A DNA stretch of 64,000 nt, taken from positions 434,001 through 498,000 of the forward strand of contig NZ_CP051515.1 of NCBI RefSeq assembly GCF_012689525.1, written 5' to 3'. Made by a program: the position numbers and the translations under genes. This DNA comes from Paraburkholderia aromaticivorans (GTDB lineage: Bacteria > Pseudomonadota > Gammaproteobacteria > Burkholderiales > Burkholderiaceae). Every line of letters begins with the position of its first letter. Within the stretch, counting starts at the first letter, position 1. This document shows, piece by piece, positions 18,737 through 27,435 of the stretch. Below the pieces are notes generated by a model that was not told the DNA's origin, ran no database searches, and saw nothing but the letters and a program-made list of their open reading frames with translations.

Positions 18737-19627
18737 TTACGTTCGCACGGAATGTCGCGCGAACCATTGCAGAATGCGTTCGCGCGCCGGATGCAGGGCG
18801 CCAGCGGTTTGCAGCCAAAGCACATAGACGCCGGTGGTTTTCAAAGGCGTGCCGAACGGAACAACCAGCGTGCCGCGATTGATCGCGTCCTGCGCCAACG
18901 TCAGGTCCGTCATGGCAACACCTAATCCACGGCTCGCCGCATCCATCGCGAGTTCGTCCAGATTAAAGGTGATGTGCTTATAGCCGTTTGTAACCGACTC
19001 GCCGTTCGCCTGCAGCCAGGCGGTCCATTCGTGATGGCCGGTCGATCCGTGAATGAGCGTGTGGTCCGCCAACTCCGCGAGCGAGGTTGGCGGCTCTTTG
19101 CCGTTGACGGCGGAAGGCGCGCATACCGGCACGAGGAACTCCTCGAATAGTGTCAGGAATGCCGGATCGTCGGGCATTTCGGCGAGATAGAGGATATAGG
19201 CGTCACACTCGCCCGAAGCTTCGACCACTTCCGTAGCGACAGTCTCGATCGACAGCGACAGATCGGGGCATTGGGCATAAAAGTCGAGCATGCGCGGCAA
19301 TAGCCAGCGAACCGCGAGCGACACGAATATACGAATGCGGAACGGCCTGTCGCGCCGAGTGAGTTGCTCGTCGAGCGCTCTCAGTTCTCCGAGCACCTTT
19401 CGGGCGACTTCCAGGACCGCTTTTCCGTGCTCGGTCAATTGCATGTTACGGCTGTTGCGAACGAGCAGCGGCGCACCGTAGTGACTTTCCAACTGCTGAA
19501 TCTTCCGGCTCACCGCGCTTTGAGTCAGATGCAGTTTGTCTGCCACCTCGGTGAAACTGGACGACTCCGCCACGAGTGCGAGCGCCTGAAGGGCCTGTAG
19601 AGCCGGTGGACGATAGAGTTTATCCAT
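18737..19627 (-). CDS. LysR-family regulator, GcvA-like
   Basis: A 296 aa LysR protein opening MDKLYRPPALQALQAL, typical of the GcvA-like branch, with the HTH VADKLHLTQSAVSRKIQQLE and a full effector domain. It ends convergently 31 bp from the first oxidoreductase gene. Its start lies 155 bp from the divergent second oxidoreductase, which is its likely target. Its effector is probably an amine or amino acid handled by the cluster. Confidence 0.9.
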   Translation of the reverse strand: MDKLYRPPALQALQALALVAESSSFTEVADKLHLTQSAVSRKIQQLESHYGAPLLVRNSRNMQLTEHGKAVLEVARKVLGELRALDEQLTRRDRPFRIRIFVSLAVRWLLPRMLDFYAQCPDLSLSIETVATEVVEASGECDAYILYLAEMPDDPAFLTLFEEFLVPVCAPSAVNGKEPPTSLAELADHTLIHGSTGHHEWTAWLQANGESVTNGYKHITFNLDELAMDAASRGLGVAMTDLTLAQDAINRGTLVVPFGTPLKTTGVYVLWLQTAGALHPARERILQWFARHSVRT

Positions 19628-19782
19628 GCGTTTTTTTAATGCTTCAATGAATTAATAACGATGGCAGACGCTTTCAGCACGCCATATAGTTGCACAAAAG
19701 CACGCGAATTATCGGGCAACGATGCCAATTTTTCATACTTTAGAAAAATCATGGCTGCTCGCATCGAGGTAGGAGACATGTC

Positions 19783-21087
19783 TTGATCGAAAATGTATGC
19801 GGCTGGATTGCGCAGGCGGGTGTCTCGCCTGTTCGAGCAGTCCTGAGCGGAACTCAGCGAGCGGATTGGCTGGTGATCGGCGGTGGTTTTACAGGCTTGT
19901 CGGCGGCGCACACGCTGGCTGAAATGCATCCACAGTCGCGGATTGTCCTGGTCGATCGACAGCGCGCGGCGCAAGGTGCGTCGGCACGTAACTCCGGTTT
20001 CGTGGTCGCGTACGAGCGCCCCGATTCCGATGAGTTGAGCGGTCGATCGCTGAACGAGAAATATCTGGACGTGACCGCGATCGGCAAAGCGGCGAGCGAT
20101 GAGGTAAGGCGACGCGTGGCGACCTTAGGCATCCGGTGCGACCTCAGCGACGTCGGCTATTACTTCGCTGTCCACGATCCGGCGAAACTCGAGGAGGCGG
20201 AAGCCCAGGTGCGAACCCTGCGTGAAGCAGGCGCAAACGCGGAATTGCTGGGAAGCCGCGAGATGGCGCAGCGCCTGGGCTCGCCTTTCTACCAGGCGGC
20301 GATATGGTGCGGCGGCGGTAACGGTCTACTGCAGCCGGCAAAATACGCGAAAGGGTTGCTGGATGCGTTGCCCGAAAATGTTTCACTCTACGAGATCACA
20401 GAGATCTCCAGTCTCGAACGGATGAGCGGTGGTGGTATTCGCGCGTATTCGAATAACGGCGACATTGAAGCCAATCAGGTCATTGTTTGCGTGGGAGCGT
20501 TTTTGCCACGAGTGGGAGTGGCGGACCGCGCCGTCTTCCCTCTTGAACTCAGCGCATCCCTCAGTCGGCCGCTGAACGAAAACGAGCAGGCGCAACTCGG
20601 CAACGCGGCGGAATGGGGCGTTCTTTCGACCCGAGCTGCCGGTGCCACGCTACGCCTGACGCGCGACAAACGTCTCCTGATTCGCAACACGGTCGAATAT
20701 CGCCATCGCGATCTTGCGGGGCACTCACTCGCGGTTCGTCGGGCTACGCATCTCCAGGGACTACAGCGCCGCTTCCCTTGGGTCACCGACGAGCATCTGC
20801 AATTCACCTGGACGGGCCATCTAAGTGCAACGCGATCCGGCGAGCCGCGCTTCGCGAAACTCGAGCACGGTGTCTATACCGCGGCCGGCTGCAACGGTTC
20901 GGGTGTGGCACGCGGCACGCTGTGGGGACGACTGCTTGCGGAAATGGCATCGGGAGGCCAGTCGTCGTTACTGACCGCAGTCCTGAACAATGCGAAACCA
21001 GGCTGGGTCCCGCCGCGACCGTTCTTCGATATCGGCGCTTCCATGCGTCTGCGATACGAAGCTCATCGCGCGGCTACTGAGTCTTGA
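19783..21087 (+). CDS. FAD-dependent oxidoreductase, DAO family (TTG start)
   Basis: A 434 aa flavoprotein with VIGGGFTGLSAAHTLAEM near residue 30 and SARNSGFVVAY as FAD-contacting region, and C-terminal AAGCNGSGVARGTLWG. It is related to, but clearly different from, the oxidoreductase at 17410. The start is a TTG with AGGAG at 19771-19775 and a 7-base spacer. An ATG at 19778 in another frame is followed at once by a stop (ATG TCT TGA), so it cannot encode the protein. No in-frame ATG exists near the N-terminus. It is divergent from the LysR gene and followed by a PotF-like binding protein. Confidence 0.82.
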   Translation: MIENVCGWIAQAGVSPVRAVLSGTQRADWLVIGGGFTGLSAAHTLAEMHPQSRIVLVDRQRAAQGASARNSGFVVAYERPDSDELSGRSLNEKYLDVTAIGKAASDEVRRRVATLGIRCDLSDVGYYFAVHDPAKLEEAEAQVRTLREAGANAELLGSREMAQRLGSPFYQAAIWCGGGNGLLQPAKYAKGLLDALPENVSLYEITEISSLERMSGGGIRAYSNNGDIEANQVIVCVGAFLPRVGVADRAVFPLELSASLSRPLNENEQAQLGNAAEWGVLSTRAAGATLRLTRDKRLLIRNTVEYRHRDLAGHSLAVRRATHLQGLQRRFPWVTDEHLQFTWTGHLSATRSGEPRFAKLEHGVYTAAGCNGSGVARGTLWGRLLAEMASGGQSSLLTAVLNNAKPGWVPPRPFFDIGASMRLRYEAHRAATES

Positions 21088-21159
21088 TACCGTCGCCGCG
21101 TTCGATCGCGGCCTGAGTGACCAACCACTTCCCCTATTGATAACCTGTCCGAGGAAAAC

Positions 21160-22293
21160 ATGATGCGCGTTTCCTGTGTTGGATCTCGTTTGCGGCACGC
21201 CATGCTTGCAAGCGCCTGTATAGCGACGGCGGTCGCCGCATGGACCGCATTGCCAGCCCGTGCCGCCGACAATGAATTGAACGTGTACAACTGGTCGGAC
21301 TACATCGCGAAAGACACGGTGCCGAATTTTCAGAAGCAGACTGGCATTCACGTGCGATACGACAACTACGACAGCAACGACACGCTGCAAGCCAAGCTGC
21401 TCGCAGGCAGCTCTGGCTACGACATCGTCGTGCCGACGTCGAACTACATGGGCGCGCAGATTCAGGCAGGCGTGTATCAGAAGCTCGACAAGTCGAAGCT
21501 GCCGAATCTGGCGAATTTGAGTCCGACGCTCATGCAGATGGTCGCGGGAGCGGACCCTGGCAACCAGTACGGCGTGCCTTGGGCATTTGCAGTCATCGGT
21601 ATCGGCTACAACGCGCAAGCGGTGCAGAAAGCACTGGACGCCACTGCGCCGGTCGATAGCTGGTCGCTGGTATTCGATCCGACCAATCTCGCCAAACTGA
21701 AGGGATGCGGCGTGTCGTTCCTCGACGAATCGGTCGATGTATTCGCGGCGGCGCTTCAGTACATGCACAAGGATCCGAATAGCACCAACCCGGCCGATTA
21801 CCAGGCCGCCTTCGAGATGCTCAAGAAAGTGCGGCCCTACGTGACCGAGTTCAACTCGTCCGGCTATATCAACGATCTTGCGAATAGCGACGTGTGTGTC
21901 TCGATCGGCTTCGCTGGCGACGTGGGAATCGCGCATCGGCGCAGCGCCGAGGCCAAGCATCCGTTCGATATCAAGTTCTCGAACGTCAAGGAAGGCGGTC
22001 TGGTGGCGTTCGACATGATGGCGATTCCCAAGGACGCGCCGCACCCGGAGGCGGCGCTCAAGTGGATCAATTACATCGAAGACCCGAAGGTGAACGCGGC
22101 AATCACCAATGAAGTGTATTACCCGACAGCCAACGCGTCCGCGCGCAAGTTCGTCACGCCTGCCATTGCGCAGGATCTCTCGGTCTATCCGCCGGACGAT
22201 GTGTTCAAGAAGATGACGCTGATGAAGCCGAAGCCGACTGAAATTCTGCGGCTTGAAAACCGCTTGTGGTCACAGCTGAAGAATATTCATTGA
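21160..22293 (+). CDS. PotF-like polyamine-binding protein (no permease nearby)
   Basis: A 377 aa periplasmic binding protein of the spermidine/putrescine class. The signal peptide ends ALPARAAD (cleavage near residue 36). The mature part begins NELNVYNWSDYIAKDTVP, the PotD/PotF hallmark, and contains SGYDIVVPTSNYM and GVPWAFAVIGIGYN. RBS GAGGAAAA precedes ATG 21160. No PotGHI-type ATPase or permease genes occur in the window, so it either shares a transporter encoded elsewhere or has another role. It lies downstream of the FAD oxidoreductase and ends before a strong hairpin. Confidence 0.88.
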   Translation: MMRVSCVGSRLRHAMLASACIATAVAAWTALPARAADNELNVYNWSDYIAKDTVPNFQKQTGIHVRYDNYDSNDTLQAKLLAGSSGYDIVVPTSNYMGAQIQAGVYQKLDKSKLPNLANLSPTLMQMVAGADPGNQYGVPWAFAVIGIGYNAQAVQKALDATAPVDSWSLVFDPTNLAKLKGCGVSFLDESVDVFAAALQYMHKDPNSTNPADYQAAFEMLKKVRPYVTEFNSSGYINDLANSDVCVSIGFAGDVGIAHRRSAEAKHPFDIKFSNVKEGGLVAFDMMAIPKDAPHPEAALKWINYIEDPKVNAAITNEVYYPTANASARKFVTPAIAQDLSVYPPDDVFKKMTLMKPKPTEILRLENRLWSQLKNIH

Positions 22294-22327
22294 GCGTGAA
22301 TGCCAGCAGGACGCTACTGGCGTATTG

Positions 22328-22361
22328 CGCGTCTCGCCGGAGATTGGTCCGGCGAGACGCG
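22328..22361. terminator. Perfect 14-bp hairpin between convergent genes
   Basis: Arms at 22328-22341 and 22348-22361 are fully complementary (CGCGTCTCGCCGGA with its reverse complement) around a 6-base loop. The hairpin sits between the stops of the convergent PotF-like and IclR genes. No long T tract follows on either strand, so it may act as a bidirectional terminator or mRNA 3' end protector. Confidence 0.7.
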
Positions 22362-22368
22362 TTGATGT

Positions 22369-23211
22369 TCAGGTCGGTGTGTCCGACGAGCCCGATCGGG
22401 CAGCGCCGCTGCCGATGCGAAACGGCGCGAGCGAAAGCGGCGTCGGCGGCGTGGTGGAAATCAGGCGTGCCGTTTCGAGCATCATCGGCACGAACTTGGC
22501 GACAGCTTTCGTCAACGACCAGTTCGCCGCCGCGACGGAGATATTGACCGCAGCCACCGGGCGCTCGCCGCGGTCGAAAATGGGCACCGAAAGCGCGAGA
22601 TCGCCACGGTAGTACTCGCCTTCCACCGCGGCAAAACCCTGCTCCCGCGCTTGTGCGACCCGCTGCATCAGTGCGTCGACATCGGTCACGGTTTGCTGGG
22701 TGTAACGAACGCGATCCGACGCCTGAATCAATTCGAGCGCTTTGTCTTCCGGAAGACCCGAGAGATAGGCTCTTCCCGACGACGAACAGTAAATGGGCAG
22801 ACGCCGTCCCACAGGCATATGCACCATGCTGCGTACCGGACTCGGAAACCGCGCGATGTGAATCATCTCCAAACCGGCTGGCTCCGCGAGATTCACGGTC
22901 TCCCGAGACGCGCGGTTGAGTTCGAGCAGATAGGGATTCGCGCGCTCCAGCAGCGGATGCGACTGAAGGTAGTGATAGCCCACGTCGATGTTGCGCGACG
23001 ACAGCGCATAACGCTTGGTGACGGGATCCTTCACGAGGAGACCGACGGCTTCGAGCGTGAACGCGAAACGTTGCGCCGCGCTCTTCGTGATGCCGGCAGC
23101 GGCAGCAATCTCCGGCAGGCTCATCATCTGCCGTTCGCCGTTGAAGACGTTCAGTACGGAGATGCCCGACGCGAGCGATTGGACAAACAGAGGCGATTCT
23201 TCCGGACTCAT
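22369..23211 (-). CDS. IclR-family transcriptional regulator
   Basis: A 280 aa regulator. The N-terminal winged helix includes MSLPEIAAAAGITKSAAQRF, followed by the linker LSSRNIDVGYHYL and the GAF-like IclR effector domain, where AVEGEYYRGDLALSVPIFD is the typical C-terminal signature. It is divergent from the PuuC-like aldehyde dehydrogenase, with 373 bp between. That space holds a strong promoter and operator-like repeats. The same layout stands before the amino acid importer at 15178, so this protein is the best candidate for controlling both transcripts. Confidence 0.92.
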   Translation of the reverse strand: MSPEESPLFVQSLASGISVLNVFNGERQMMSLPEIAAAAGITKSAAQRFAFTLEAVGLLVKDPVTKRYALSSRNIDVGYHYLQSHPLLERANPYLLELNRASRETVNLAEPAGLEMIHIARFPSPVRSMVHMPVGRRLPIYCSSSGRAYLSGLPEDKALELIQASDRVRYTQQTVTDVDALMQRVAQAREQGFAAVEGEYYRGDLALSVPIFDRGERPVAAVNISVAAANWSLTKAVAKFVPMMLETARLISTTPPTPLSLAPFRIGSGAARSGSSDTPT

Positions 23212-23426
23212 TTTTCTGACTCGTGGGTTAGCGAATGGAGCGTTCGAACGTCATGTCCTGACAGTCTGGCGAATCGCACGTCGATACTCTTAAGCAGCCT
23301 GCCAATATTCTATCTTACTTGGCTGTTCGCTGGCGCGCTCCGCTTGCATGGCTAATACTCGCGATAAAGCCGCTAAAACCACCATTCATTGGCAGGGCAG
23401 ACGGGTTTACCCACCGGCCTCGCGCC

Positions 23427-23512
23427 TTGACAGCAAAATTTTGCACGCTTATAAAATTGCTATGCGAGTTACAGATATCGTACAGCGATACGACAAAAGA
23501 ATCGATGTCGTA
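23427..23512 (+). promoter_or_regulatory. Promoter and probable IclR operator of the aldehyde dehydrogenase
   Basis: TTGACA at 23427-23432 and TATAAA at 23450-23455 with a 17-base spacer make a near-consensus promoter. GCTATGCGA (23459-23467) and GCGATACGACAAA (23485-23497) follow at exactly the distances seen in the importer promoter at 15061. Further TCGTA-type half sites continue to 23512. A repressor bound here would block promoter clearance. Confidence 0.72.
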
Positions 23513-23584
23513 ATGTGTCGATAAGCAAGAAGCCGAGAAATCGTCATTTACCGCCTGATATTGATAGAGGCAGGAGTGCAAGTC

Positions 23585-25081
23585 ATGAAAACTGTCGCCG
23601 AATGGCACCAGCAAGCTCAGACGCTAGCCGTGAATGGGCAAGCGTTCATCAACGGGTCCTATTGTTCCGCGGCATCCGGCAAGACGTTCGATTGCGTGGA
23701 CCCGGCTTCCGGTCGCGTTCTGGCACACGTGGCCGCGTGCGATGCGGCAGACGTGGACCGCACCGTCAGATTCGCCCGCGCGGCGTTCGAGAGCGGCGTA
23801 TGGTCCCGCATGTCGCCGGCAGAGCGAGGGCGTCGTCTTGTCCGGTTCGCGGACCTGATTGATCGCCACAGCGAAGAACTCGCCCTGCTGGAATCGCTCG
23901 ATGTCGGCAAACCCATTCGCGACTCGCTCGCCGTCGACATCCCTCTCGCCGCGAAGGCGATCCGCTGGTACGGGGAAGCGATCGACAAGGTTTATGGGGA
24001 AATCGCGCCGACCGATTCGTCGACGATGGCACTCATCAAACGCGAGCCGATTGGTGTCGTTGCCGCCGTCGTGCCGTGGAATTTCCCGCTCCTGATGGCG
24101 GCGTGGAAGATCGGCCCGGTTCTCGCCGCGGGGAACTCCATCATCGTGAAGCCCGCGGAGCAGTCGCCGTTGACCGCGCTTCGAGTAGCGGCACTTGCGT
24201 CCGAAGCCGGCATTCCGGATGGCGTGTTCAATGTTCTGCCGGGATATGGCGAAACAGCGGGACAGGCGTTGGGACGGCATCCTGATGTCGATGCCGTCAC
24301 GTTCACGGGTTCTACCGAGGTCGGAAAACTATTTCTCCGATATGCCGGCGACTCGAATATGAAACGTGTGTCGCTCGAATGCGGTGGCAAGTCGCCGAAC
24401 ATCGTCTTCAAGGACGCACCCGATCTGGATACGGCGGCGACCGCTGCAGCCTGGGGAATCTTTTATAACCAGGGCGAGGTGTGCAATGCGGGGTCCAGGT
24501 TGCTGGTGCAACGGGAGATACATGATGAGTTTGTAGAGCGCGTGCTTCAGGTTGCACGGACCATCAAGGTGGGTGATCCACTGGATCCGTCGACCGAGAT
24601 GGGGCCGATTGTGGACCGGTCGCAACTGGAACGTGTTCTCAGCTATATCGAAGCAGGAAAAGCCGAGGGCGCGCAGCTTCGTGTGGGTGGAGAGCGTCTG
24701 GCCGGACTTCAGGGAAACTTTGTTCAGCCGACTGTGTTCGACACCGTATCGAACACGATGTGCATCGCGCAGGAAGAAATCTTCGGGCCGGTGCTTTCGG
24801 TTATTCAGTTCGACACCACGGCCGACGCGATCGCGCTCGCAAACGAAACACAGTATGGACTTGCCGCTGGCGTGTGGACGAGAGACATCAACAATGCCTT
24901 CCACGTGTCGAATGCGCTCAAGGCGGGAGTCGTCTGGGTGAACTGTTTTGACAAGGGCGACATGTCGGTGCCATTTGGCGGCGTTAAACAATCCGGGTTT
25001 GGTCGCGATAAATCACTTCATGCTCTGGAAAAGTACACGGATTTGAAATCAACATGGGTTCATCTGAGCAGCGTCGACTGA
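23585..25081 (+). CDS. NAD(P)+-dependent aldehyde dehydrogenase, PuuC-like
   Basis: A 498 aa ALDH-superfamily enzyme that oxidises an aldehyde to the acid. Visible elements: VVPWNFPLLMAAWKIGPVLA (cofactor and Asn catalysis), FTGSTEVGK (Rossmann loop), LECGGKSPNIV (general base Glu), the catalytic Cys in NQGEVCNAGSR, and EEIFGPVLSV. The sequence resembles gamma-glutamyl-gamma-aminobutyraldehyde dehydrogenases. The ATG at 23585 has AGGAG 8 bases upstream; an earlier start at 23561 would precede that site. It would act on the aldehydes made by the FAD oxidoreductases of this region. Confidence 0.92.
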   Translation: MKTVAEWHQQAQTLAVNGQAFINGSYCSAASGKTFDCVDPASGRVLAHVAACDAADVDRTVRFARAAFESGVWSRMSPAERGRRLVRFADLIDRHSEELALLESLDVGKPIRDSLAVDIPLAAKAIRWYGEAIDKVYGEIAPTDSSTMALIKREPIGVVAAVVPWNFPLLMAAWKIGPVLAAGNSIIVKPAEQSPLTALRVAALASEAGIPDGVFNVLPGYGETAGQALGRHPDVDAVTFTGSTEVGKLFLRYAGDSNMKRVSLECGGKSPNIVFKDAPDLDTAATAAAWGIFYNQGEVCNAGSRLLVQREIHDEFVERVLQVARTIKVGDPLDPSTEMGPIVDRSQLERVLSYIEAGKAEGAQLRVGGERLAGLQGNFVQPTVFDTVSNTMCIAQEEIFGPVLSVIQFDTTADAIALANETQYGLAAGVWTRDINNAFHVSNALKAGVVWVNCFDKGDMSVPFGGVKQSGFGRDKSLHALEKYTDLKSTWVHLSSVD

Positions 25082-25144
25082 CAGCATGGCGAGGGAAGGC
25101 ATTATTTTTCATATCAATTTACACTAATTATTTAGGATGACGAT

Positions 25145-26302
25145 ATGCGTGCGTTCTCTATGAACCGTACTCTTTTAAAGGTCAGCATTGTCGGTGCGAT
25201 GATCGCGATTGTCCTGCCATCCGCGAACGCGACGCAGGTCGTCAAGATTGGAGCATCGAACCCGCTGACAGGTGGTAGCGCCGCAAACGGAAAGGACATC
25301 GAGAATGGTGTACGCATGGCGATCGACGAAGCGAACGAGCGTCACTTCAAGATCAACGGCGAGGACGTGCAATTCGTTCTCGACTCCGTCGACGATCAGG
25401 GTGATCCGCGTATCGGCGTGCAGGTCGCGCAAAAACTCGTCGACGACGGCGTCGCGATTGTCATCGGTCACTACAATTCGGGCGTCACTCTGCCGGCTTC
25501 GAAAGTCTATGCCGCAGCGGGTATTCCGCTGATCGATCCGACCGCCACCAATCCGGCTATCACGCAGCAAGGTTTCGGTTCGGTATTCCGTATCATCCCG
25601 ACCGACGCGCAGAATTCAGGAAACGCGGGGAAGTATGCGGTCAACGTCACCAAGGCGAAGCGCATCGCGGTGATGGACGACAGAACGGCGTTTGGCCAAG
25701 GCGAGGCGGAAGAATTCAAGAAGGCCGTCGAGGCGGCCGGGGGAAGTATCGCTGTTTCTGAGTTCACGAACGACAAGGCCGTAGACTTCAGCGCGCAGCT
25801 GACGAATATCAAGCGTGCGAATGCCGATCTGCTCTTCTTTGGCGGCGTGGACAATCAGGCAGGCTTGCTGGTGAAGCGCATGAAGCAATTGGGGATGCGC
25901 ACGCAGTTTCTCGGTGGCGGCGCGATTGCGGACACGATTTTCACGAACATCGCCGGAAACGATGCGGCGGAGGGCGCGCTCGCGTGGGAATATGGACGTT
26001 CTTTGGAGCAGTTGCCTGGCGGAAAAGGCTTCGCGGAAAAGTACAAGAAGAAATTCGGCACGGACAACCTGACCTACTCGCCTTTCTCCTACGACGCCAC
26101 TTGGGTCGCGATTACGGCAATGATGCAGGCGAAATCCACCAGGCCCGCAGAGGTGATACCTGCTATTCGAGACATTCACTACTCGGGGATCACCGGCAAG
26201 ATCTCGTTTGATCAGCGCGGCGATCTCAAGAATCCGACATCGACGCTGTATCAGGTCAAGAAGGGCGCCTGGGTGCCGGTGACCATGATCGGCGCTGAGT
26301 GA
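25145..26302 (+). CDS. LivK-type branched-chain/amide-binding protein (orphan)
   Basis: A 385 aa periplasmic leucine-binding-type receptor. The signal peptide ends PSANATQ (near residue 30). Mature features are VVKIGASNPLTGG, IVIGHYNSGVTLPAS, RIAVMDDRTAFGQG and FGGVDNQAGLLVKR, all typical of the family. It lies 63 bp after the aldehyde dehydrogenase in an AT-rich spacer. No LIV permease or ATPase genes are adjacent; the complete LIV system at 36-42 kb has its own binding protein. Ligand unknown. Confidence 0.88.
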   Translation: MRAFSMNRTLLKVSIVGAMIAIVLPSANATQVVKIGASNPLTGGSAANGKDIENGVRMAIDEANERHFKINGEDVQFVLDSVDDQGDPRIGVQVAQKLVDDGVAIVIGHYNSGVTLPASKVYAAAGIPLIDPTATNPAITQQGFGSVFRIIPTDAQNSGNAGKYAVNVTKAKRIAVMDDRTAFGQGEAEEFKKAVEAAGGSIAVSEFTNDKAVDFSAQLTNIKRANADLLFFGGVDNQAGLLVKRMKQLGMRTQFLGGGAIADTIFTNIAGNDAAEGALAWEYGRSLEQLPGGKGFAEKYKKKFGTDNLTYSPFSYDATWVAITAMMQAKSTRPAEVIPAIRDIHYSGITGKISFDQRGDLKNPTSTLYQVKKGAWVPVTMIGAE

Positions 26303-26327
26303 CGTGATTCTGGATTGACAATTGCAT

Positions 26328-26351
26328 GCCGGCGGTCGCCCGACCGTTGGC
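26328..26351. terminator. Hairpin between convergent genes
   Basis: A 9-bp stem (GCCGGCGGT with ACCGTTGGC, two G-U pairs) with a 6-base loop, followed by ACTCTCTTTC on the plus strand. It stands between the convergent LivK-type and SMR genes and probably ends the plus-strand transcript. Confidence 0.6.
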
Positions 26352-26359
26352 ACTCTCTT

Positions 26360-26680
26360 TCAGTTTCCCGAAACCAACTTGAGTCCGATAACGCCTGCGA
26401 GAATAAACACAATGCAGAGCACCCTCATCGGCGCAGCGGAGTCGCCCAGCACTATCATTCCCAGTATCGCGGTGCCCGCCGCTCCGATGCCGGTCCACAC
26501 CGCGTAGCCGGTTCCTACTGGCAGCGTACGAAGCGAGATGGAAAGAAGAAAGACACTCGACAGGCCGGTGGCGACCGTGAACAGTGCGGGTGTCAATCGC
26601 GTGAAACCTTCAGACCACTTCATGCCAAAGGCGAATGCGATTTCGAGAATGCCGGCGATACTGAGTAATGCCCATGACAT
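26360..26680 (-). CDS. Small multidrug resistance family exporter, SugE/Gdx type
   Basis: A 106 aa protein with four membrane helices. The N-terminal Glu in ILEIAFAF matches the conserved proton/substrate-coupling Glu of the SMR family, and KWSEGFTRLTP and AVWTGIGAAGTAILGM are typical of the SugE/Gdx branch, whose members export guanidinium. It should work as an antiparallel dimer driven by protons. The ATG at 26680 gives the standard length; an upstream start would add 20 hydrophilic residues. No clear guanidine riboswitch motif was recognised upstream. It may also export quaternary ammonium compounds. Confidence 0.85.
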   Translation of the reverse strand: MSWALLSIAGILEIAFAFGMKWSEGFTRLTPALFTVATGLSSVFLLSISLRTLPVGTGYAVWTGIGAAGTAILGMIVLGDSAAPMRVLCIVFILAGVIGLKLVSGN

Positions 26681-26856
26681 GGGTGACAAATCCGTTCGTT
26701 GAATCGCCAGATGTTGCGGCCGGCGAAGTGGGAGCCGCATCCGGCTCGATCCACTGACTTAAAGGTGGACCGGAAAGCTTCACCTCCGGCCACTGCTCGA
26801 AGAAGCGAACGCTACCGAATAGACATTTCCGTGCGTGAAGCGTCCGCTTGCGGCGC

Positions 26857-27312
26857 TCAGGCTTTGGAAGCTGCAGCGGGGGGCGTACGGAACGTGATCC
26901 CCAATCGATTGAAGGCGTTCATCAATCCGATCGCGTAGGTGATATCCGCGAGTTCCTTGTCGCTGAATTCCGCGGTCGCGGCTTCATAGTCGGCGTCCGG
27001 AACGTGGGTTTCGGCTATACGTGTCACGGTTTCCGCCCAGGCAAGCGCGACCCGCTCGCGGCTACTGAAGACTTCACCCGAGTCGCGCCACACGGGCACG
27101 AGTACGAGCTTGTCGACCGTCACGCCGAGTTTGAGCAGGTCGCGAGTATGCATATCGATGCAATATGCGCAGCCGTTGATTTGCGAAACACGTAGATACA
27201 CAAGATCGACGAGCTCTTGTGAAAGGCCGGACTTTTGAAGTGTGACGTACACGCCTCCGAAGGCCTTGTAACCTTCAGGCGAAGCTTTGGCGTAGTCGAT
27301 ACGGTGGCTCAT
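26857..27312 (-). CDS. AhpD-like / carboxymuconolactone decarboxylase-family protein
   Basis: A 151 aa all-helical protein with the AhpD redox motif CAYCIDMHTRD, whose two Cys and His support an alkylhydroperoxidase-like reduction of peroxides. The start MSHRIDYAKASPEGY has AAGGGA upstream; a start 12 codons earlier is less likely. It lies 123 bp downstream of the MocR gene on the same strand, a common pairing in related bacteria. The physiological reductant and substrate are unknown. Confidence 0.9.
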   Translation of the reverse strand: MSHRIDYAKASPEGYKAFGGVYVTLQKSGLSQELVDLVYLRVSQINGCAYCIDMHTRDLLKLGVTVDKLVLVPVWRDSGEVFSSRERVALAWAETVTRIAETHVPDADYEAATAEFSDKELADITYAIGLMNAFNRLGITFRTPPAAASKA

Positions 27313-27435
27313 GACGAATCCCTTTGTTTGATGATTGAGAGACTCCATCGTGAGGCATCTTGGCCTATGCGAGAAGAGCCATGATCCACCTTGTGTACTA
27401 GGCCATGAATGTTTGCCTGACGGCTACCGCCAGCG

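Noticed and set aside
26681..26856. Possible guanidine riboswitch upstream of the SugE/Gdx-type gene
   Set aside because: No recognisable ykkC or mini-ykkC motif could be aligned by eye. A covariance-model search would be decisive.
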